Positions 1 through 18,631 of a stretch of 64,000 bases of DNA are shown piece by piece; positions within the stretch are counted from its first letter, which is position 1, and every line of letters starts with the position of its first letter. The stretch lies in assembly GCF_009192995.1 (NCBI RefSeq), contig NZ_SDID01000006.1, positions 83,820 to 147,819 on the forward strand. The letters are read 5' to 3'. Source of the stretch: Sulfurimonas indica. GTDB taxonomy: Bacteria > Campylobacterota > Campylobacteria > Campylobacterales > Sulfurimonadaceae. A program made the position numbers and the translations under genes. Under the pieces are notes generated by a model. That model was given only the letters and a program-made list of their open reading frames with translations, ran no database searches and was not told where the DNA came from.

Positions 1-37
1 TGCAATTATATCAGAGATTTTTTCATATAGGCTAAGC

Positions 38-1135
38 ATGGACAATTACGAATATACAGAACTTTTAAAAAATATTACAACTAAGATGCAAAATATTACA
101 GATGTTGTAGAGCCACAAAAAATCGAGTCTCGTCTGCGTGAGATAGAAGAGCTTGAGAACAATCCTGAATTTTGGAATGATGCAGCTCGTGCCGCAAAGA
201 TTCAAAAAGAAAAAACCCAGCTCTCACGCAAACTTGAAAAGTACAATATTGCAAAATCTGCTGTAGAAGATGCCAAAGAGCTCTATGAGATGGCAAAAGA
301 AGAGAATGATGAAGAGTCTCTACAGGCTCTTTATGATGATGCTCCACAGTTAGAAGAACAGATTCGTGCTATGGAGATAGAAGTACTACTAAGCGGTGAG
401 AGTGATGCCAATAATGCTATTTTGTCTATCCATCCCGGAGCTGGTGGAACAGAGAGCCAAGACTGGGCCGCAATGCTACTTCGTATGTATAAACGCTGGG
501 CTGAAAGACATGATTTTAAAGTCGAAGTACTGGATTATCAGACAGGAGAAGAGGCAGGCATTAAAGATGCTACTATTCTTATCAAAGGTGAGAATGCTTA
601 TGGATACTTAAAAGTGGAAAATGGCATCCACAGACTTGTTCGCATATCTCCATTTGATTCCAATGCAAAACGTCATACTTCATTTAGTTCTGTCATGGTC
701 TCACCTGAAATCGATGATGATATTGATATTGTTATCGAAGATAAAGATATCCGTATTGATACCTACCGTGCAAGTGGTGCTGGTGGACAGCATGTTAATA
801 AAACCGAATCTGCTATTCGTATCACACATATTCCTACAGGCGTAGTTGTACAGTGCCAAAATGACAGATCTCAGCATAAGAACAAAGCAACAGCACTGAA
901 GATGTTAAAATCACGTCTTTATGAGCTGGAACTTGAAGAACAAAAAGCCAAAGAGGCAGGCATTGCCAAGAGTGAGATAGGTTGGGGACATCAGATTCGC
1001 TCGTATGTCATGCAGCCTTACCAGCAGGTCAAAGATACACGTTCTAATGAAGCCTACTCTAATGTAAGCGCTATTCTTGATGGAGATATAGACAAGATGA
1101 TAGAAGGTGTCTTAATAGCGACAAATCGTTCTTAG
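38..1135 (+). CDS. prfB: Peptide chain release factor 2
   Basis: Class I release factor that recognises UGA and UAA in the ribosomal A site and triggers hydrolysis of peptidyl-tRNA. The 365-residue protein has the SPF codon-recognition tripeptide (residues 204-206) that separates RF2 from RF1, and the catalytic GGQ (249-251, in [13 protein letters not shown]). The N-terminal helical domain precedes them. The frame is continuous from the ATG, so the programmed +1 frameshift known from many prfB genes is absent. The ATG follows AGGCTAAG. The gene ends tail-to-tail with the next minus-strand gene, sharing 4 bases. Confidence 0.97.
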   Translation: MDNYEYTELLKNITTKMQNITDVVEPQKIESRLREIEELENNPEFWNDAARAAKIQKEKTQLSRKLEKYNIAKSAVEDAKELYEMAKEENDEESLQALYDDAPQLEEQIRAMEIEVLLSGESDANNAILSIHPGAGGTESQDWAAMLLRMYKRWAERHDFKVEVLDYQTGEEAGIKDATILIKGENAYGYLKVENGIHRLVRISPFDSNAKRHTSFSSVMVSPEIDDDIDIVIEDKDIRIDTYRASGAGGQHVNKTESAIRITHIPTGVVVQCQNDRSQHKNKATALKMLKSRLYELELEEQKAKEAGIAKSEIGWGHQIRSYVMQPYQQVKDTRSNEAYSNVSAILDGDIDKMIEGVLIATNRS

Positions 1136-1455
1136 GACTCTTCCTTTTTTAAAAAACTATATGCTAAAAAGAGTGCTCCGAGTATCATAGAAAAAATTGT
1201 CAGATACTTCATCTGCTTTTTTCGTGTAGCTTGAAGTGCTTTTGAAATGTGAGAAGTATCCACTTGCTTTTTGACCTGTTTAGTATTACTACCGACAACA
1301 TTTGCCTGCATACGTGCTAAGTTTGCAGCAGCAATCTCATTTGCACTCATTGCTTTTTGAGGTGTTACCCAAAAGTTTATCACAAATCCAGCTATTAACA
1401 ACAGTGCTCCAACTACTCGTATTATCTCTTTTTGATGTTTTTTAAAAAATTCCAA
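1132..1455 (-). CDS. Small two-helix membrane protein, unknown function
   Basis: A 107-residue protein I do not recognise. A hydrophobic segment at about residues 12-30 (ending near FVINFWVTP) and another at about 84-101 bracket an Ala/Gln/Lys-rich middle, so it is probably an inner-membrane protein with a soluble loop. The start is a TTG preceded by AAAGGAACG at good spacing. The first in-frame Met is about 35 residues in and would remove the first helix, so the TTG is preferred. It is convergent with prfB, overlapping it by 4 bases. Confidence 0.6.
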   Translation of the reverse strand: MEFFKKHQKEIIRVVGALLLIAGFVINFWVTPQKAMSANEIAAANLARMQANVVGSNTKQVKKQVDTSHISKALQATRKKQMKYLTIFSMILGALFLAYSFLKKEES

Positions 1456-1508
1456 ACTATCGTTCCTTTTTTTGCTATGTGTAAACTTTATTATGTCAAA
1501 ATCGGAGT

Positions 1509-2222
1509 ATGAATCTACTTAAAGAATTTTTACTGGGTGATAAATGCTCATACCTTGAAGGAAAAGAGCAGACTATGCATTACAAAGTCATCGATAATTG
1601 TTCAGCTCACTCGTGCCAAGAATTTATTGAAAGAGGCTTTCGACGTTTTGGTAAAATGTACTTCCGACCTATATGTGAGGGGTGTGATGAGTGTAAAAGT
1701 ATTAAGATTGATGTAGAGAACTATAGCTTTTCAAAATCTGCAAGACGAGTGATGAGAAAAGCCAAAGATTTACGTGTTTACATTCAAAAACCAACACTCT
1801 CTCATGAACATCTGGAAATTTTTGAAAAATATCATCTTTATATGCATGAAAAAAAAGGATGGGATTATAATAAAACCTCACCTGATCATTACTATAATTC
1901 TTTTGTTAATGGACATGAAGATTTTGGATATGAAGTACTCTACTTCTTTGAAAACAAACTCATTGCAGTTGATTTGATAGATATTTTAGAAGATGGAATC
2001 TCATCCATCTATTTTTATTATGACCCGGAATTTGCATCGTACTCTCTTGGTAAGCTCTCTTTGTACAATCAAATAAAATATGCACAAAACTCTGGTAAAA
2101 AATGGATCTATTTAGGCTACTATGTAAAAGAGTGTCCATCACTTGCCTATAAAGCAGAGTATAAGCCTTACCTCACGCTAGAGGGCAGACCAAACGAGCA
2201 AGAGCCCTTTAAATGGTTTTAG
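1509..2222 (+). CDS. bpt: Aspartate/glutamate leucyltransferase (N-end rule)
   Basis: Bpt/Ate-like aminoacyl-tRNA protein transferase. Members of the family transfer Leu from Leu-tRNA to proteins with N-terminal Asp or Glu, marking them for ClpS-ClpAP degradation. The 237-residue protein has the Cys-rich N-terminal signature (CEGCDECKS at about residues 58-66), the RFGKMYFRP segment and the conserved C-terminal YLGYYV...YKA(E)YKP region typical of the GNAT-fold domain. Its length fits the family. The ATG sits directly after CGGAGT, a short ribosome-binding-site spacing. It overlaps the convergent downstream gene by 14 bases. Confidence 0.9.
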   Translation: MNLLKEFLLGDKCSYLEGKEQTMHYKVIDNCSAHSCQEFIERGFRRFGKMYFRPICEGCDECKSIKIDVENYSFSKSARRVMRKAKDLRVYIQKPTLSHEHLEIFEKYHLYMHEKKGWDYNKTSPDHYYNSFVNGHEDFGYEVLYFFENKLIAVDLIDILEDGISSIYFYYDPEFASYSLGKLSLYNQIKYAQNSGKKWIYLGYYVKECPSLAYKAEYKPYLTLEGRPNEQEPFKWF

Positions 2223-2880
2223 AGAGTTCCTTTTTTTGATACTCTCTGATTTCCTCTTTTTTCTTTTTTAGCTCTTCTTGGAGTTTTTTCTCCAAACGCT
2301 CTTTTTCACGCTTGTCATTTTCTCTGATACGGCGAATACGCTCAGCTTCTTTTTCTTTTTTCGACATAATTCTTTTTTGCTGTGCCTCTTTTTTTGCTCT
2401 TAACTTTGCATCTTCATCTAGGTATGTTTGAATCAGTCCTGTTGCATTCATATCTTCCTGATGTGCAAAGTAGTAGTCAATTATCTCTTTTTTACGCTCT
2501 TGGGTATCAAGGAGACCTGTATTGATTATCTGTGAGAAAAGTCTGCTTTTTTCATGTTTTTTTGCAGCTTCATATGAGCTTGCAACCGAGCGTACAAAAA
2601 AGTCATTTGTTTTTACAAGCTCACGCAGCTTATTAAGGTATGCTTTCTTTGAAACAGCATTAGAACCAGTCTCTAAAGCAAAACCCTCTTCTTTTGCTTT
2701 TTTTACATCTTCTACATACTTATCTATCTTTTTATCGTAGATTTTATACTCATCAATATTTTTAAGTTTTTCGATTTTATCGACATTATTATAGATAACA
2801 TCACCTAATGCGGCAAAAGCAACCGGGTTCTGTGCTAACAAAAGAGTACTCAGTAGTAGAAATATAAAAAAGTTACGCAT
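2209..2880 (-). CDS. Secreted coiled-coil protein, unknown function
   Basis: A 223-residue protein with an evident Sec signal peptide (hydrophobic core FFIFLLLSTLLL, likely cleavage after PVAFA, about residue 23). Residues 160-223 are a highly charged Lys/Glu/Arg helix with heptad-like spacing, so a coiled coil is likely. The middle is helical without motifs I recognise. It is probably periplasmic. It lies alone between bpt (convergent) and fusA (same strand, about 117 bases upstream), with the fusA 3' hairpin in between. Confidence 0.65.
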   Translation of the reverse strand: MRNFFIFLLLSTLLLAQNPVAFAALGDVIYNNVDKIEKLKNIDEYKIYDKKIDKYVEDVKKAKEEGFALETGSNAVSKKAYLNKLRELVKTNDFFVRSVASSYEAAKKHEKSRLFSQIINTGLLDTQERKKEIIDYYFAHQEDMNATGLIQTYLDEDAKLRAKKEAQQKRIMSKKEKEAERIRRIRENDKREKERLEKKLQEELKKKKEEIREYQKKELSKTI

Positions 2881-2947
2881 AAAATTTACCTATATTTTTT
2901 GAGGCAATTATAACAAATTTTTTATTTTTTATTAAATAAGAATGAAG

Positions 2948-2979
2948 TTTGCAACACTTTCATACAAAAGTGTTGCAAA
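2948..2979 (-). terminator. Hairpin terminator downstream of fusA
   Basis: A perfect 13-bp inverted repeat (TTTGCAACACTTT and its complement) with a 6-base loop lies 19 bases past the fusA stop. Reading along fusA, the 3' side is followed only by a T-rich stretch (CTTCATTCTTATTT), not a clean T-run, so termination strength is uncertain. It ends the tRNA-tuf-to-fusA superoperon. Confidence 0.6.
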
Positions 2980-2997
2980 TAAAAAGAGGTTTAGAAA

Positions 2998-5088
2998 TTA
3001 CCCGTTACGTTTTTTGATAATCTCTTCAGCAACATTTCTTGGAACTTCTTCGTAGTGATCGAACTCCATAGAGTATGTTGCACGTCCTTGAGTATTTGAA
3101 CGAAGGTCAGTAGAATAACCAAACATTTCAGATAATGGAACGAAAGCATCAACAATTTTGTTACCAGCACGGTCACTCATGTTGTTAACTTGTCCACGAC
3201 GACGGTTAAGGTCACCGATAACATCACCCATATACTCTTCAGGAACTTCAACTTCAACTTTCATAATCGGCTCTAAAATCGCAGGATTTGCTTTTTTAGC
3301 AGCTTCTTTGAATCCCATTGAAGCAGCAAGTTTAAATGCCATTTCATTTGAATCGACATCATGGTAAGTACCATCATAAAGACTGATCTCAACATCTTCG
3401 ATTGGATAACCGGCAAGTACACCACCCTGCATAGCTTCTTCGAAACCTTTTTCAACTGCAGGAATGTATTCTCTTGGAATCGCCCCACCTTTGATATCGT
3501 TATGGAAAACAAGTCCAGCACCAGCTTCAGCAGGTTTCATTTTGAATACAACGTGACCATACTGTCCACGTCCACCAGATTGTTTCGCATATTTGTAGTT
3601 TTCATCAACTTCATCACGAATCGCTTCACGGTAAGAAACCTGTGGAGCACCAACTTCTGCTTCAACTTTGAACTCACGTTTCATACGGTCAACGATGATT
3701 TCAAGGTGTAACTCACCCATACCAGAGATAATTGTTTGACCAGTCTCTTCATCAGTGTGAACTCTAAAAGATGGATCTTCTGCAGCAAGTTTAGAAAGTG
3801 CGATACCCATTTTCTCTTGGTCAGCTTTTGTTTTTGGTTCAACCGCAACAGAGATAACCGGATCCGGGAAATCCATTCTTTCAAGTACAACTTTTTCTTC
3901 TGGATCACAAAGAGTATCACCAGTCGTTGTGTTTTTAAGACCAACAACCGCACCGATTTCACCAGCGTAGATCTCTTTTACCTCTTCACGCTTGATAGCA
4001 TGCATTTTCATGATACGACCAATACGCTCTTTTTTATCTTTTGTAGAGTTGTGAACATAAGAACCTGACTCTAAAGATCCACGGTAAACACGGATAAATG
4101 TAAGCTGTCCAACAAATGGGTCAGTCATAATTTTAAATGCAAGTGAAGCAAATGGTCCGTTGTCTGTAGATTCTACAACAACTTCTTTTGTTTCATCATC
4201 CATCATAGTACCAGTAATAGGCTCTGCCTCAACTGGTGAAGGTAAATAATCTACAACAGCATCAAGAAGTGTCTGAACACCTTTGTTCTTAAATGCAGTA
4301 CCTGGAGTCATTGGAACGATTGCCATACCAAGTGTTGCAGCTTTGATTGCAGCTTTGATCTCATCTTCAGTGATCTCCTCACCTTCTAAGAACTTCATTG
4401 CAAATTCGTCATTACCATCAACTTCAGAAAGTGTTTCAAGCATTTTTTCTCTATACTCGTCAGCAATCTCTTGAAGCTCTGGACGGATATCTTGTTCGTG
4501 GTATGCAGAACCCATTGCTGCATCTTCATCCCAAACAATCTCTTTCATTTTTACAAGATCAATTACACCTTCGAACTTGTCTTCTGCACCGATTGGCAGT
4601 TGGAAAGGCATTGGATTACCTTTAAGACGCTCACGAATTTGCTTCTCTACTTCATAGAAATCTGCACCCGTTCTGTCCATTTTGTTAACGAAAACAATTG
4701 AAGGAACTTTATAACGGTTACGTTGTCTCCATACAGTCTCAGATTGTGGTTGAACCCCACCAACAGCACAGAAAACAGAAACAGCACCATCAAGTACACG
4801 CATAGAACGCTCAACTTCAATAGTAAAGTCAACGTGTCCCGGAGTATCAATAATGTTAATCTGTTTCCCTTGCCATTCACAAGTAGTTGCAGCAGAAGTA
4901 ATTGTAATACCACGCTCTTGCTCTTGCTCCATCCAGTCCATAGTAGCAGCACCATCATGAACCTCACCGATTTTGTGCTCAACACCAGTATAGAAAAGAA
5001 TTCTCTCTGTTGTTGTTGTTTTACCTGCATCAATGTGAGCAGCAATACCGATGTTTCTTACATCTTCTAATTTATGACTTCTTGGCAT
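2998..5088 (-). CDS. fusA: Translation elongation factor G
   Basis: Ribosomal translocase GTPase of 696 residues, full length for EF-G. G-motifs are visible: [10 protein letters not shown] (G1, about residue 17), ERGITI (switch), DTPGH (G3) and NKMD (G4). Domains II-V follow, including the SGMGELHLE segment of domain III. It is the last gene of the superoperon, 12 bases after rpsG, in the classical rpsL-rpsG-fusA order. tuf does not follow fusA here but lies at the far upstream end of the same transcription unit. Confidence 0.98.
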   Translation of the reverse strand: MPRSHKLEDVRNIGIAAHIDAGKTTTTERILFYTGVEHKIGEVHDGAATMDWMEQEQERGITITSAATTCEWQGKQINIIDTPGHVDFTIEVERSMRVLDGAVSVFCAVGGVQPQSETVWRQRNRYKVPSIVFVNKMDRTGADFYEVEKQIRERLKGNPMPFQLPIGAEDKFEGVIDLVKMKEIVWDEDAAMGSAYHEQDIRPELQEIADEYREKMLETLSEVDGNDEFAMKFLEGEEITEDEIKAAIKAATLGMAIVPMTPGTAFKNKGVQTLLDAVVDYLPSPVEAEPITGTMMDDETKEVVVESTDNGPFASLAFKIMTDPFVGQLTFIRVYRGSLESGSYVHNSTKDKKERIGRIMKMHAIKREEVKEIYAGEIGAVVGLKNTTTGDTLCDPEEKVVLERMDFPDPVISVAVEPKTKADQEKMGIALSKLAAEDPSFRVHTDEETGQTIISGMGELHLEIIVDRMKREFKVEAEVGAPQVSYREAIRDEVDENYKYAKQSGGRGQYGHVVFKMKPAEAGAGLVFHNDIKGGAIPREYIPAVEKGFEEAMQGGVLAGYPIEDVEISLYDGTYHDVDSNEMAFKLAASMGFKEAAKKANPAILEPIMKVEVEVPEEYMGDVIGDLNRRRGQVNNMSDRAGNKIVDAFVPLSEMFGYSTDLRSNTQGRATYSMEFDHYEEVPRNVAEEIIKKRNG

Positions 5089-5100
5089 ATTAATTTCCTA

Positions 5101-5583
<483 letters not shown>

Positions 5584-5682
5584 TCAATTTTTTCAAATTT
5601 ACTCAAAACTTACGTAAAATTAATCGTGTAAGCCCTGTAGCTATCTTTGAATATATATTGTTGTTAAAAAAATAATCTCAGA

Positions 5683-6057
5683 TTATTTTTTAGGCTTCTT
5701 AGTTCCGTATTTAGAACGAGCAACCATACGGTTAGCAACACCAGCTGTATCAAGTGCACCACGAACGATGTGATACTTAACACCAGGTAAATCTTTTACC
5801 CTACCACCACGTACAAGTACGATAGAGTGTTCTTGAAGGTTGTGACCCTCACCACCGATATATGAAATAACCTCAAATCCTGAAGTTAATCTAACTTTTG
5901 CAACTTTTCTTAAAGCCGAGTTAGGTTTTTTAGGTGTAGTTGTATAAACACGAGTACATACACCACGACGCTGTGGACAAGCTTTTAAAGCAGCAGATTT
6001 TGATTTCTTAACTACTTTTTTACGCTCTTTACGAATCAATTGATTGATTGTAGGCAT
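5683..6057 (-). CDS. rpsL: 30S ribosomal protein S12
   Basis: Decoding-centre protein of 124 residues. The [17 protein letters not shown] block and [11 protein letters not shown] loop are intact, with the usual lysines of a streptomycin-sensitive S12. It is preceded by its own -10 element and a hairpin leader in the 177-base gap after rpoC, so it is probably transcribed both by read-through and from a local promoter. Confidence 0.97.
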   Translation of the reverse strand: MPTINQLIRKERKKVVKKSKSAALKACPQRRGVCTRVYTTTPKKPNSALRKVAKVRLTSGFEVISYIGGEGHNLQEHSIVLVRGGRVKDLPGVKYHIVRGALDTAGVANRMVARSKYGTKKPKK

Positions 6058-6097
6058 ACAATTCCTTTACTTAATTTTTTCCAGTAGAATGTAATTC

Positions 6098-6120
6098 CTA
6101 AAATTCATGATAAATTTTAG
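6098..6120 (-). promoter_or_regulatory. Hairpin in the rpsL 5' leader
   Basis: An 8-bp inverted repeat (CTAAAATT...AATTTTAG, loop 7) lies between the putative rpsL -10 box and its start. It may be a regulatory or stabilising leader hairpin. No T-run follows, so it is not a simple terminator. Confidence 0.35.
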
Positions 6121-6123
6121 AGA

Positions 6124-6129
6124 ATTATA
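6124..6129 (-). promoter_or_regulatory. Putative -10 box for rpsL-rpsG-fusA
   Basis: TATAAT on the minus strand 67 bases upstream of the rpsL start. No convincing -35 at 16-18 bp, which is common in Campylobacterota. It would allow extra expression of the str genes. Confidence 0.4.
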
Positions 6130-6234
6130 GACACGGAATAATACAGAAAATCTATTTAAAGTAAGCTTATTTTAAGAAGGAATTAAAGAAATGAGTTTGT
6201 TTTGTGAAGAAGTGTTTGCGTGAGAAGCAGAGGA

Positions 6235-14896
<8,662 letters not shown>

Positions 14897-15021
14897 CTAC
14901 CTCGATAAGTTGTTAATTAGGGGCTTGAATATCTCAAGCATATCGTATCTAGTCGTCACCAGATAGATTTTAAGTACTCTTGGAAATCAAGAGATTTTTA
15001 CAGTGCTTATAAACGACATAA

Positions 15022-15088
15022 GGGCACTTTAGCGAGGAGAGTCTTCTCTCTTCGCTAAAGCGCCCAAAGATGGAGGGGCAAAGCCCTC
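15022..15088 (-). promoter_or_regulatory. Stable hairpins in the rplL-rpoB gap (processing/attenuation site)
   Basis: A 44-base inverted repeat (15022-15065) forms a nearly perfect stem of about 20 bp (GGGC, CTTTAGCGA, GAGAG arms, 4-base loop). A smaller stem lies at 15073-15088 (GAGGGC-TTT-GCCCCTC). Neither is followed by a T-run on the minus strand. This matches the place and look of the E. coli rplL-rpoB intercistronic site, where partial attenuation and RNase III cleavage set the ribosomal protein to polymerase ratio. The function here is inferred. Confidence 0.6.
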
Positions 15089-15106
15089 ACAAATTGTTAA
15101 GTGAAA

Positions 15107-15481
15107 TTACTTAACTTCTACTGTAGCACCAGCTTCTTCTAAAGCAGCTTTAGCTTCTTCAGCAGTCTCTTTATCTACACCCTCTTTGATTGTAGATGGT
15201 AATGCTTCACATGCTTCTTTTGCTTCTTTAAGTCCAAGACCAGTAAGAGCACGAACAGCTTTAATAACACCGATTTTCTTAGCACCAGCATCAGTAAGTA
15301 CTACATCAAATTCAGTTTTCTCAGCGCCAGCAGCAGCACCAGCGTCACCAGCAACACCAGCAACAGCAACAGGTTGTGCAGATACACCAAATTTTTCTTC
15401 GAATTCTTTTACAAGCTCAGAAAGCTCAAGAACAGATAAACCAGAAATAAATTCTAATACGTCTTCTTTAGTTACAGCCAT
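15107..15481 (-). CDS. rplL: 50S ribosomal protein L7/L12
   Basis: Stalk protein of 124 residues that recruits translation GTPases. The N-terminal dimerisation helix region ([18 protein letters not shown]), an Ala/Gly-rich hinge and the C-terminal domain ([20 protein letters not shown]) are all present. It follows rplJ in the L10 operon. Confidence 0.97.
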   Translation of the reverse strand: MAVTKEDVLEFISGLSVLELSELVKEFEEKFGVSAQPVAVAGVAGDAGAAAGAEKTEFDVVLTDAGAKKIGVIKAVRALTGLGLKEAKEACEALPSTIKEGVDKETAEEAKAALEEAGATVEVK

Positions 15482-15548
15482 ATTATAGCTCCTTGTTTTA
15501 TTTTTATATTTTTAATTTTTGTGACCTATGCCACATTAGAGTCAGCTA

Positions 15549-16034
15549 TTAAGCTTCCTCTTCTTCTTTTTTCTTGCGTAGTGCATCGATACCAATTGCA
15601 AGATTTGTAATTGGTGCCATCCAAGTTGCAGCAAGCATACCAAGTAGCTCATCACGACCAGGAAGTTTAGCGAACGCTTCGATTTTAGCTACGTCTGCAG
15701 GTTCTTTATCTAAGTAACCAGCTTTAATGACAAACTTATCATTTGTTTTAGCAAAATCAGCAGCAATTTTAGCAGCGTTGATAACATCATCAGACCAAAT
15801 GAAAATATTTGTATCTTTGATCTCAACACCACTCATGCCAGCATTGTTTAGTGCGATTGTTGCTAAAGTATTTTTAACAACCTGAACACTTGTGTCTTTT
15901 GCACGTGCAGCTTTACGTAACTCTTCTAGTTGACCTACTGTCAAACCTTTATAGTCACAGATAACAACTGCAGTTGTGTCAGCAAATGAAGTAGTTAATT
16001 GATCAATTACTTCAGCTTTTTTTGACTTAAGCAT
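15549..16034 (-). CDS. rplJ: 50S ribosomal protein L10
   Basis: Stalk base protein, 161 residues, binding 23S rRNA and the L7/L12 dimers. It has the N-terminal rRNA-binding domain with DYKGLTVGQLEELR and a C-terminal helix ending in a Lys/Glu run (KKKEEEEA) for L12 binding. The upstream leader has features of the L10 autoregulatory RNA. Confidence 0.96.
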   Translation of the reverse strand: MLKSKKAEVIDQLTTSFADTTAVVICDYKGLTVGQLEELRKAARAKDTSVQVVKNTLATIALNNAGMSGVEIKDTNIFIWSDDVINAAKIAADFAKTNDKFVIKAGYLDKEPADVAKIEAFAKLPGRDELLGMLAATWMAPITNLAIGIDALRKKKEEEEA

Positions 16035-16215
16035 TTAGTTCTCCTTTCCAGACATAACTTCAAGAGGGGTGAAAGGTAACGATTAAGCTCACTACCAACT
16101 CGGTAGATGCCCCCATCTATCTTTAGTCCAAGTTATCCAGATTCCCACAAAAATGAAAATCTTTACTCTGAGATAAGACTATCTCAAAATAAAAACTTTC
16201 ACACCCATAAGGGTG
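16035..16215 (-). promoter_or_regulatory. L10 (rplJ) leader with hairpins
   Basis: The 186-base rplA-rplJ gap is highly structured on the minus strand. There is a short hairpin just after rplA (16202-16215, CACCC/GGGTG), a perfect 7-bp hairpin (16169-16186, TGAGATA/TATCTCA), then a segment (about 16066-16140) containing AACTTGGACTAAAGATAG, GGGGGCATCTACC and GAGTTGGTAGTGAGC. This resembles the ribosomal protein L10 leader, where L10-L12 binds to repress translation. Identification rests on position and motif; a covariance-model search (Rfam L10_leader) would settle it. Confidence 0.55.
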
Positions 16216-16220
16216 GAAAA

Positions 16221-16913
16221 TTATTTGATGTCAGCTAACTCAACTACATCAAGTTTAACAGCTGGACTCATAGTTAAAGAGAGTGCAGCATTTTTGATGT
16301 AACGACCTTTTGCTGAAGCTGGCTTTTGTTTGTTAATTGCAACAACAAAGCTCTCAAGGTTCGCTTTGATTTGTGCAGCATCAAAGCTAGCTTTACCAAT
16401 ACCTGCATGGATATTACCTTTTTTGTCAACTCTAAAGTTAACTTGACCACCTTTAACATTGTTAACAGCAGTAGCAACATCTGGAGTTACAGTACCAGTT
16501 TTAGGGTTAGGCATTAAACCTTTTGGCCCAAGAATACGACCGATTTGACCAACAAGTCCCATACAGTCTGGTGCAGCAACAACAACATCAAAATCAAAGA
16601 TTCCTTCTTTGATTTGTGCAACTAAGTCATCAGTACCAACGATGTCAGCACCAGCAGCTTTTGCTTCATCAGCTTTAGCACCTTTTGCAAATACAGCAAC
16701 ACGAACAGTTTTACCAGTTCCGTGTGGAAGTACAACTGCACCACGAACCATTTGGTCAGCGTGACGCGGATCTACATTTAAATTCATAGCAATTTCAACA
16801 GTTTCGTCAAACTTTGCACTTTTTAAATCTTTAACAGTAGAAGTAGCTTCTTCAACACTGTAAGATTTTGTATTATCAATTTTTTCTAATAATTGTTTAT
16901 ATCTTTTGCTCAT
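16221..16913 (-). CDS. rplA: 50S ribosomal protein L1
   Basis: L1 stalk protein, 230 residues. It contains the [20 protein letters not shown] block, [19 protein letters not shown] and the C-terminal GKASF segment. It follows rplK by 68 bases. In other bacteria L1 represses its own operon at the rplK leader. Confidence 0.97.
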   Translation of the reverse strand: MSKRYKQLLEKIDNTKSYSVEEATSTVKDLKSAKFDETVEIAMNLNVDPRHADQMVRGAVVLPHGTGKTVRVAVFAKGAKADEAKAAGADIVGTDDLVAQIKEGIFDFDVVVAAPDCMGLVGQIGRILGPKGLMPNPKTGTVTPDVATAVNNVKGGQVNFRVDKKGNIHAGIGKASFDAAQIKANLESFVVAINKQKPASAKGRYIKNAALSLTMSPAVKLDVVELADIK

Positions 16914-16981
16914 AACAAATTCTCCATAATAATTCTGCCACAGAGTTTTAAATCATTGTGGTCGATGATTTTTGACTATAA

Positions 16982-17407
16982 TTAGTCTTTGATTTCGATA
17001 CCGATTGAACGAGCTGAACCAGCTAAAGTGTTAGCAGCCATCTCTTTATCATCAGTGTTTAAATCTTCGATTTTTGCTTCAACAACTTCCATTAATTGTG
17101 CACGTGTGATTGATCCAACTTTGTTTTTAAGAGGATTATCTGTACCTTTTTTAAGACCTGCTGCTTTCATTAAAAGCTCAGATGCTGGTGGTTGTTTTGT
17201 AACAAATGAAAAACTTCTGTCATTGTAAACAGTGATAACAACAGGAACTTTGAATCCCATTTTATCTTTTGTTTTTTCATTAAACGCCTTACAGAATTCC
17301 ATGATGTTAACACCACGTTGTCCAAGTGCCGGTCCTACTGGTGGAGCAGGGTTTGCTTTACCAGCTTCAATTTGTAGCTTGATATAGTCCATGACTTTTT
17401 TTGCCAT
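16982..17407 (-). CDS. rplK: 50S ribosomal protein L11
   Basis: GTPase-centre protein, 141 residues. The N-terminal proline-rich motif ([20 protein letters not shown]) contacts 23S rRNA and the stringent factor, and the C-terminal RNA-binding domain contains GTARSMGIEI-like [10 protein letters not shown]. It follows nusG by 25 bases. Confidence 0.97.
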   Translation of the reverse strand: MAKKVMDYIKLQIEAGKANPAPPVGPALGQRGVNIMEFCKAFNEKTKDKMGFKVPVVITVYNDRSFSFVTKQPPASELLMKAAGLKKGTDNPLKNKVGSITRAQLMEVVEAKIEDLNTDDKEMAANTLAGSARSIGIEIKD

Positions 17408-17432
17408 TTTGTTTCCTTTTTATGAATTTAAA

Positions 17433-17960
17433 TTATATGATTTTCTCAACTTGCGTATAAGAGATATCTACAGGAGTAGCTCTTCCGAAAATTGATACAT
17501 TGAGTTTGAGAGTACCATGTTCTAAATCGTACTCATCTACAGTTGCCGTAAAGTTTGCAAACGGTCCGTCAATAATACGAACAGTTTCACCGTTGTCAAA
17601 AAATACTTTTGGTTTTGGTGCTGCACGATTATTTACACGATCAAGTATAACATTGATATCATGTTCACTTAAAGGTGTTGGCACATTTGCCTCGCCAATA
17701 AATCCAGATACTTTTGGAATCGATTGAATCATGTGCTGAATCTCAGTATCTAGATCGATTCTTGCAAATACATACCCAGAATAGAGTGAACGCTCACTTA
17801 CTTTTTTCTTGCCATCTTTTACTTCGATAACATCTTCTGTTGGAACAATTACATCTGTAATTTTGTCTTGAAGACCATACTCTTCAATCATATTAAAGAT
17901 TGCATCTCTAACTGCTCTGTCACTTCCATAGGTTTGGATTGAGTACCATTGATGTGCCAT
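17433..17960 (-). CDS. nusG: Transcription termination/antitermination protein NusG
   Basis: Transcription elongation factor of 175 residues that bridges RNA polymerase to Rho or S10. It has the NGN domain (HQWYSIQTYGSDRAVRDAI start, YSGYVFARI core) and a C-terminal KOW domain (GETVRIIDGPFANFTATVDE). It follows secE by 10 bases, the standard order. Confidence 0.96.
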   Translation of the reverse strand: MAHQWYSIQTYGSDRAVRDAIFNMIEEYGLQDKITDVIVPTEDVIEVKDGKKKVSERSLYSGYVFARIDLDTEIQHMIQSIPKVSGFIGEANVPTPLSEHDINVILDRVNNRAAPKPKVFFDNGETVRIIDGPFANFTATVDEYDLEHGTLKLNVSIFGRATPVDISYTQVEKII

Positions 17961-17970
17961 AACTTTCTCC

Positions 17971-18150
17971 TTAACCTAAAATCGCTGACATTATTGATGA
18001 CATTAAAAGGTCAACCAAAGCCAAAAATGCTGCTACTGCCGATACAACAATAATTACAGCGATATATGCTTGTTTTACCTGACCTTTTGTAGGAAAGATA
18101 ACTTTACTTAACTCTAGTTTTGCATTGCGAATGTGTTTACTTAATTCCAT
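17971..18150 (-). CDS. secE: Preprotein translocase subunit SecE
   Basis: A 59-residue protein. It has an N-terminal charged amphipathic segment (LSKVIFPTKGQVKQAY), then one transmembrane helix (about residues 29-51, IAVIIVVSAVAAFLALVDLL). This is the one-helix short SecE of most bacteria, the clamp of the SecYEG channel. The family W-P pair is replaced by F-P. It lies between tRNA-Trp and nusG, the expected context. Confidence 0.93.
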   Translation of the reverse strand: MELSKHIRNAKLELSKVIFPTKGQVKQAYIAVIIVVSAVAAFLALVDLLMSSIMSAILG

Positions 18151-18223
18151 GAATTCTTTCCATTATACTTAAAATGTCATTTATTATAAATAAAGCTCTC
18201 AAGCTCTACTAATAATAAATGGG

Positions 18224-18299
18224 TGGCAGGCGTGGAGGGACTCGAACCCCCAACACCCGGATTTGGAATCCGGTGCTCTACCATTGGAGCTACACGCCT
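18224..18299 (-). tRNA. tRNA-Trp (CCA anticodon)
   Basis: 76-base cloverleaf on the minus strand. The acceptor stem is AGGCGTG/CACGCCT, the anticodon loop TTCCAAA lies within a CCGGA/TCCGG stem, and the T-arm is GGGGGTTCGAGTCCC. The discriminator is G, as usual for Trp, and the 3' CCA is encoded. It lies between rpmG and secE. Confidence 0.97.
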
Positions 18300-18312
18300 A
18301 AATTTTTGTAAA

Positions 18313-18422
18313 AAATTTAGGGCACCCCTACTAAATAGTGACGATGTCGGAAATAATTCCGCCATCTACGCTAACGCTTGGTTTCCTTCGACAGGAAGCC
18401 CGCGGCACCAGTGCCTTAATTT
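18313..18422 (-). repeat. Two-hairpin structured repeat between rpmG and tRNA-Trp
   Basis: On the minus strand there is a hairpin with TTCCT/AGGAA stem (18383-18397), then the linker AACCAAGCGTTAGCGTA, then a hairpin GATG-CGGAA/TTCCG-CATC (18343-18366). The same linker and hairpins recur at 40177-40232 with compensating base changes in both stems. Here the pair is enclosed by imperfect 12-bp arms (18313-18325 and 18411-18422). The 3' arm is followed by TTTTTT, so the whole may act as a partial terminator after rpmG. Confidence 0.6.
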
Positions 18423-18432
18423 AGAAGAAACC

Positions 18433-18585
18433 TTACAGTTTCATCTCTTTGTGCATTGTATGTTCTTTACAGAATTTACAATATTTTCTTACTGAAAATT
18501 TTTCAGTATGAGTTTTTTTATTTTTAGTTGTGTGGTAGTTACGTCTTGTACACTTCTCACAACCTAAGTGAATTGCTTCTCTCAT
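18433..18585 (-). CDS. rpmG: 50S ribosomal protein L33 (zinc-binding form)
   Basis: A 50-residue protein, too short for most gene finders. It opens MREAIHLGCEKCTRRNY and has two CxxC pairs (C9/C12 and C36/C39), the zinc-binding C+ form of L33. It lies 46 bases downstream of tuf and upstream of tRNA-Trp and secE, the usual L33 position in Campylobacterota. Confidence 0.95.
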   Translation of the reverse strand: MREAIHLGCEKCTRRNYHTTKNKKTHTEKFSVRKYCKFCKEHTMHKEMKL

Positions 18586-18631
18586 TATTGTTTACCTTTA
18601 GAAGGATTTGGGCAGTTTGGAAAAATCCAAA

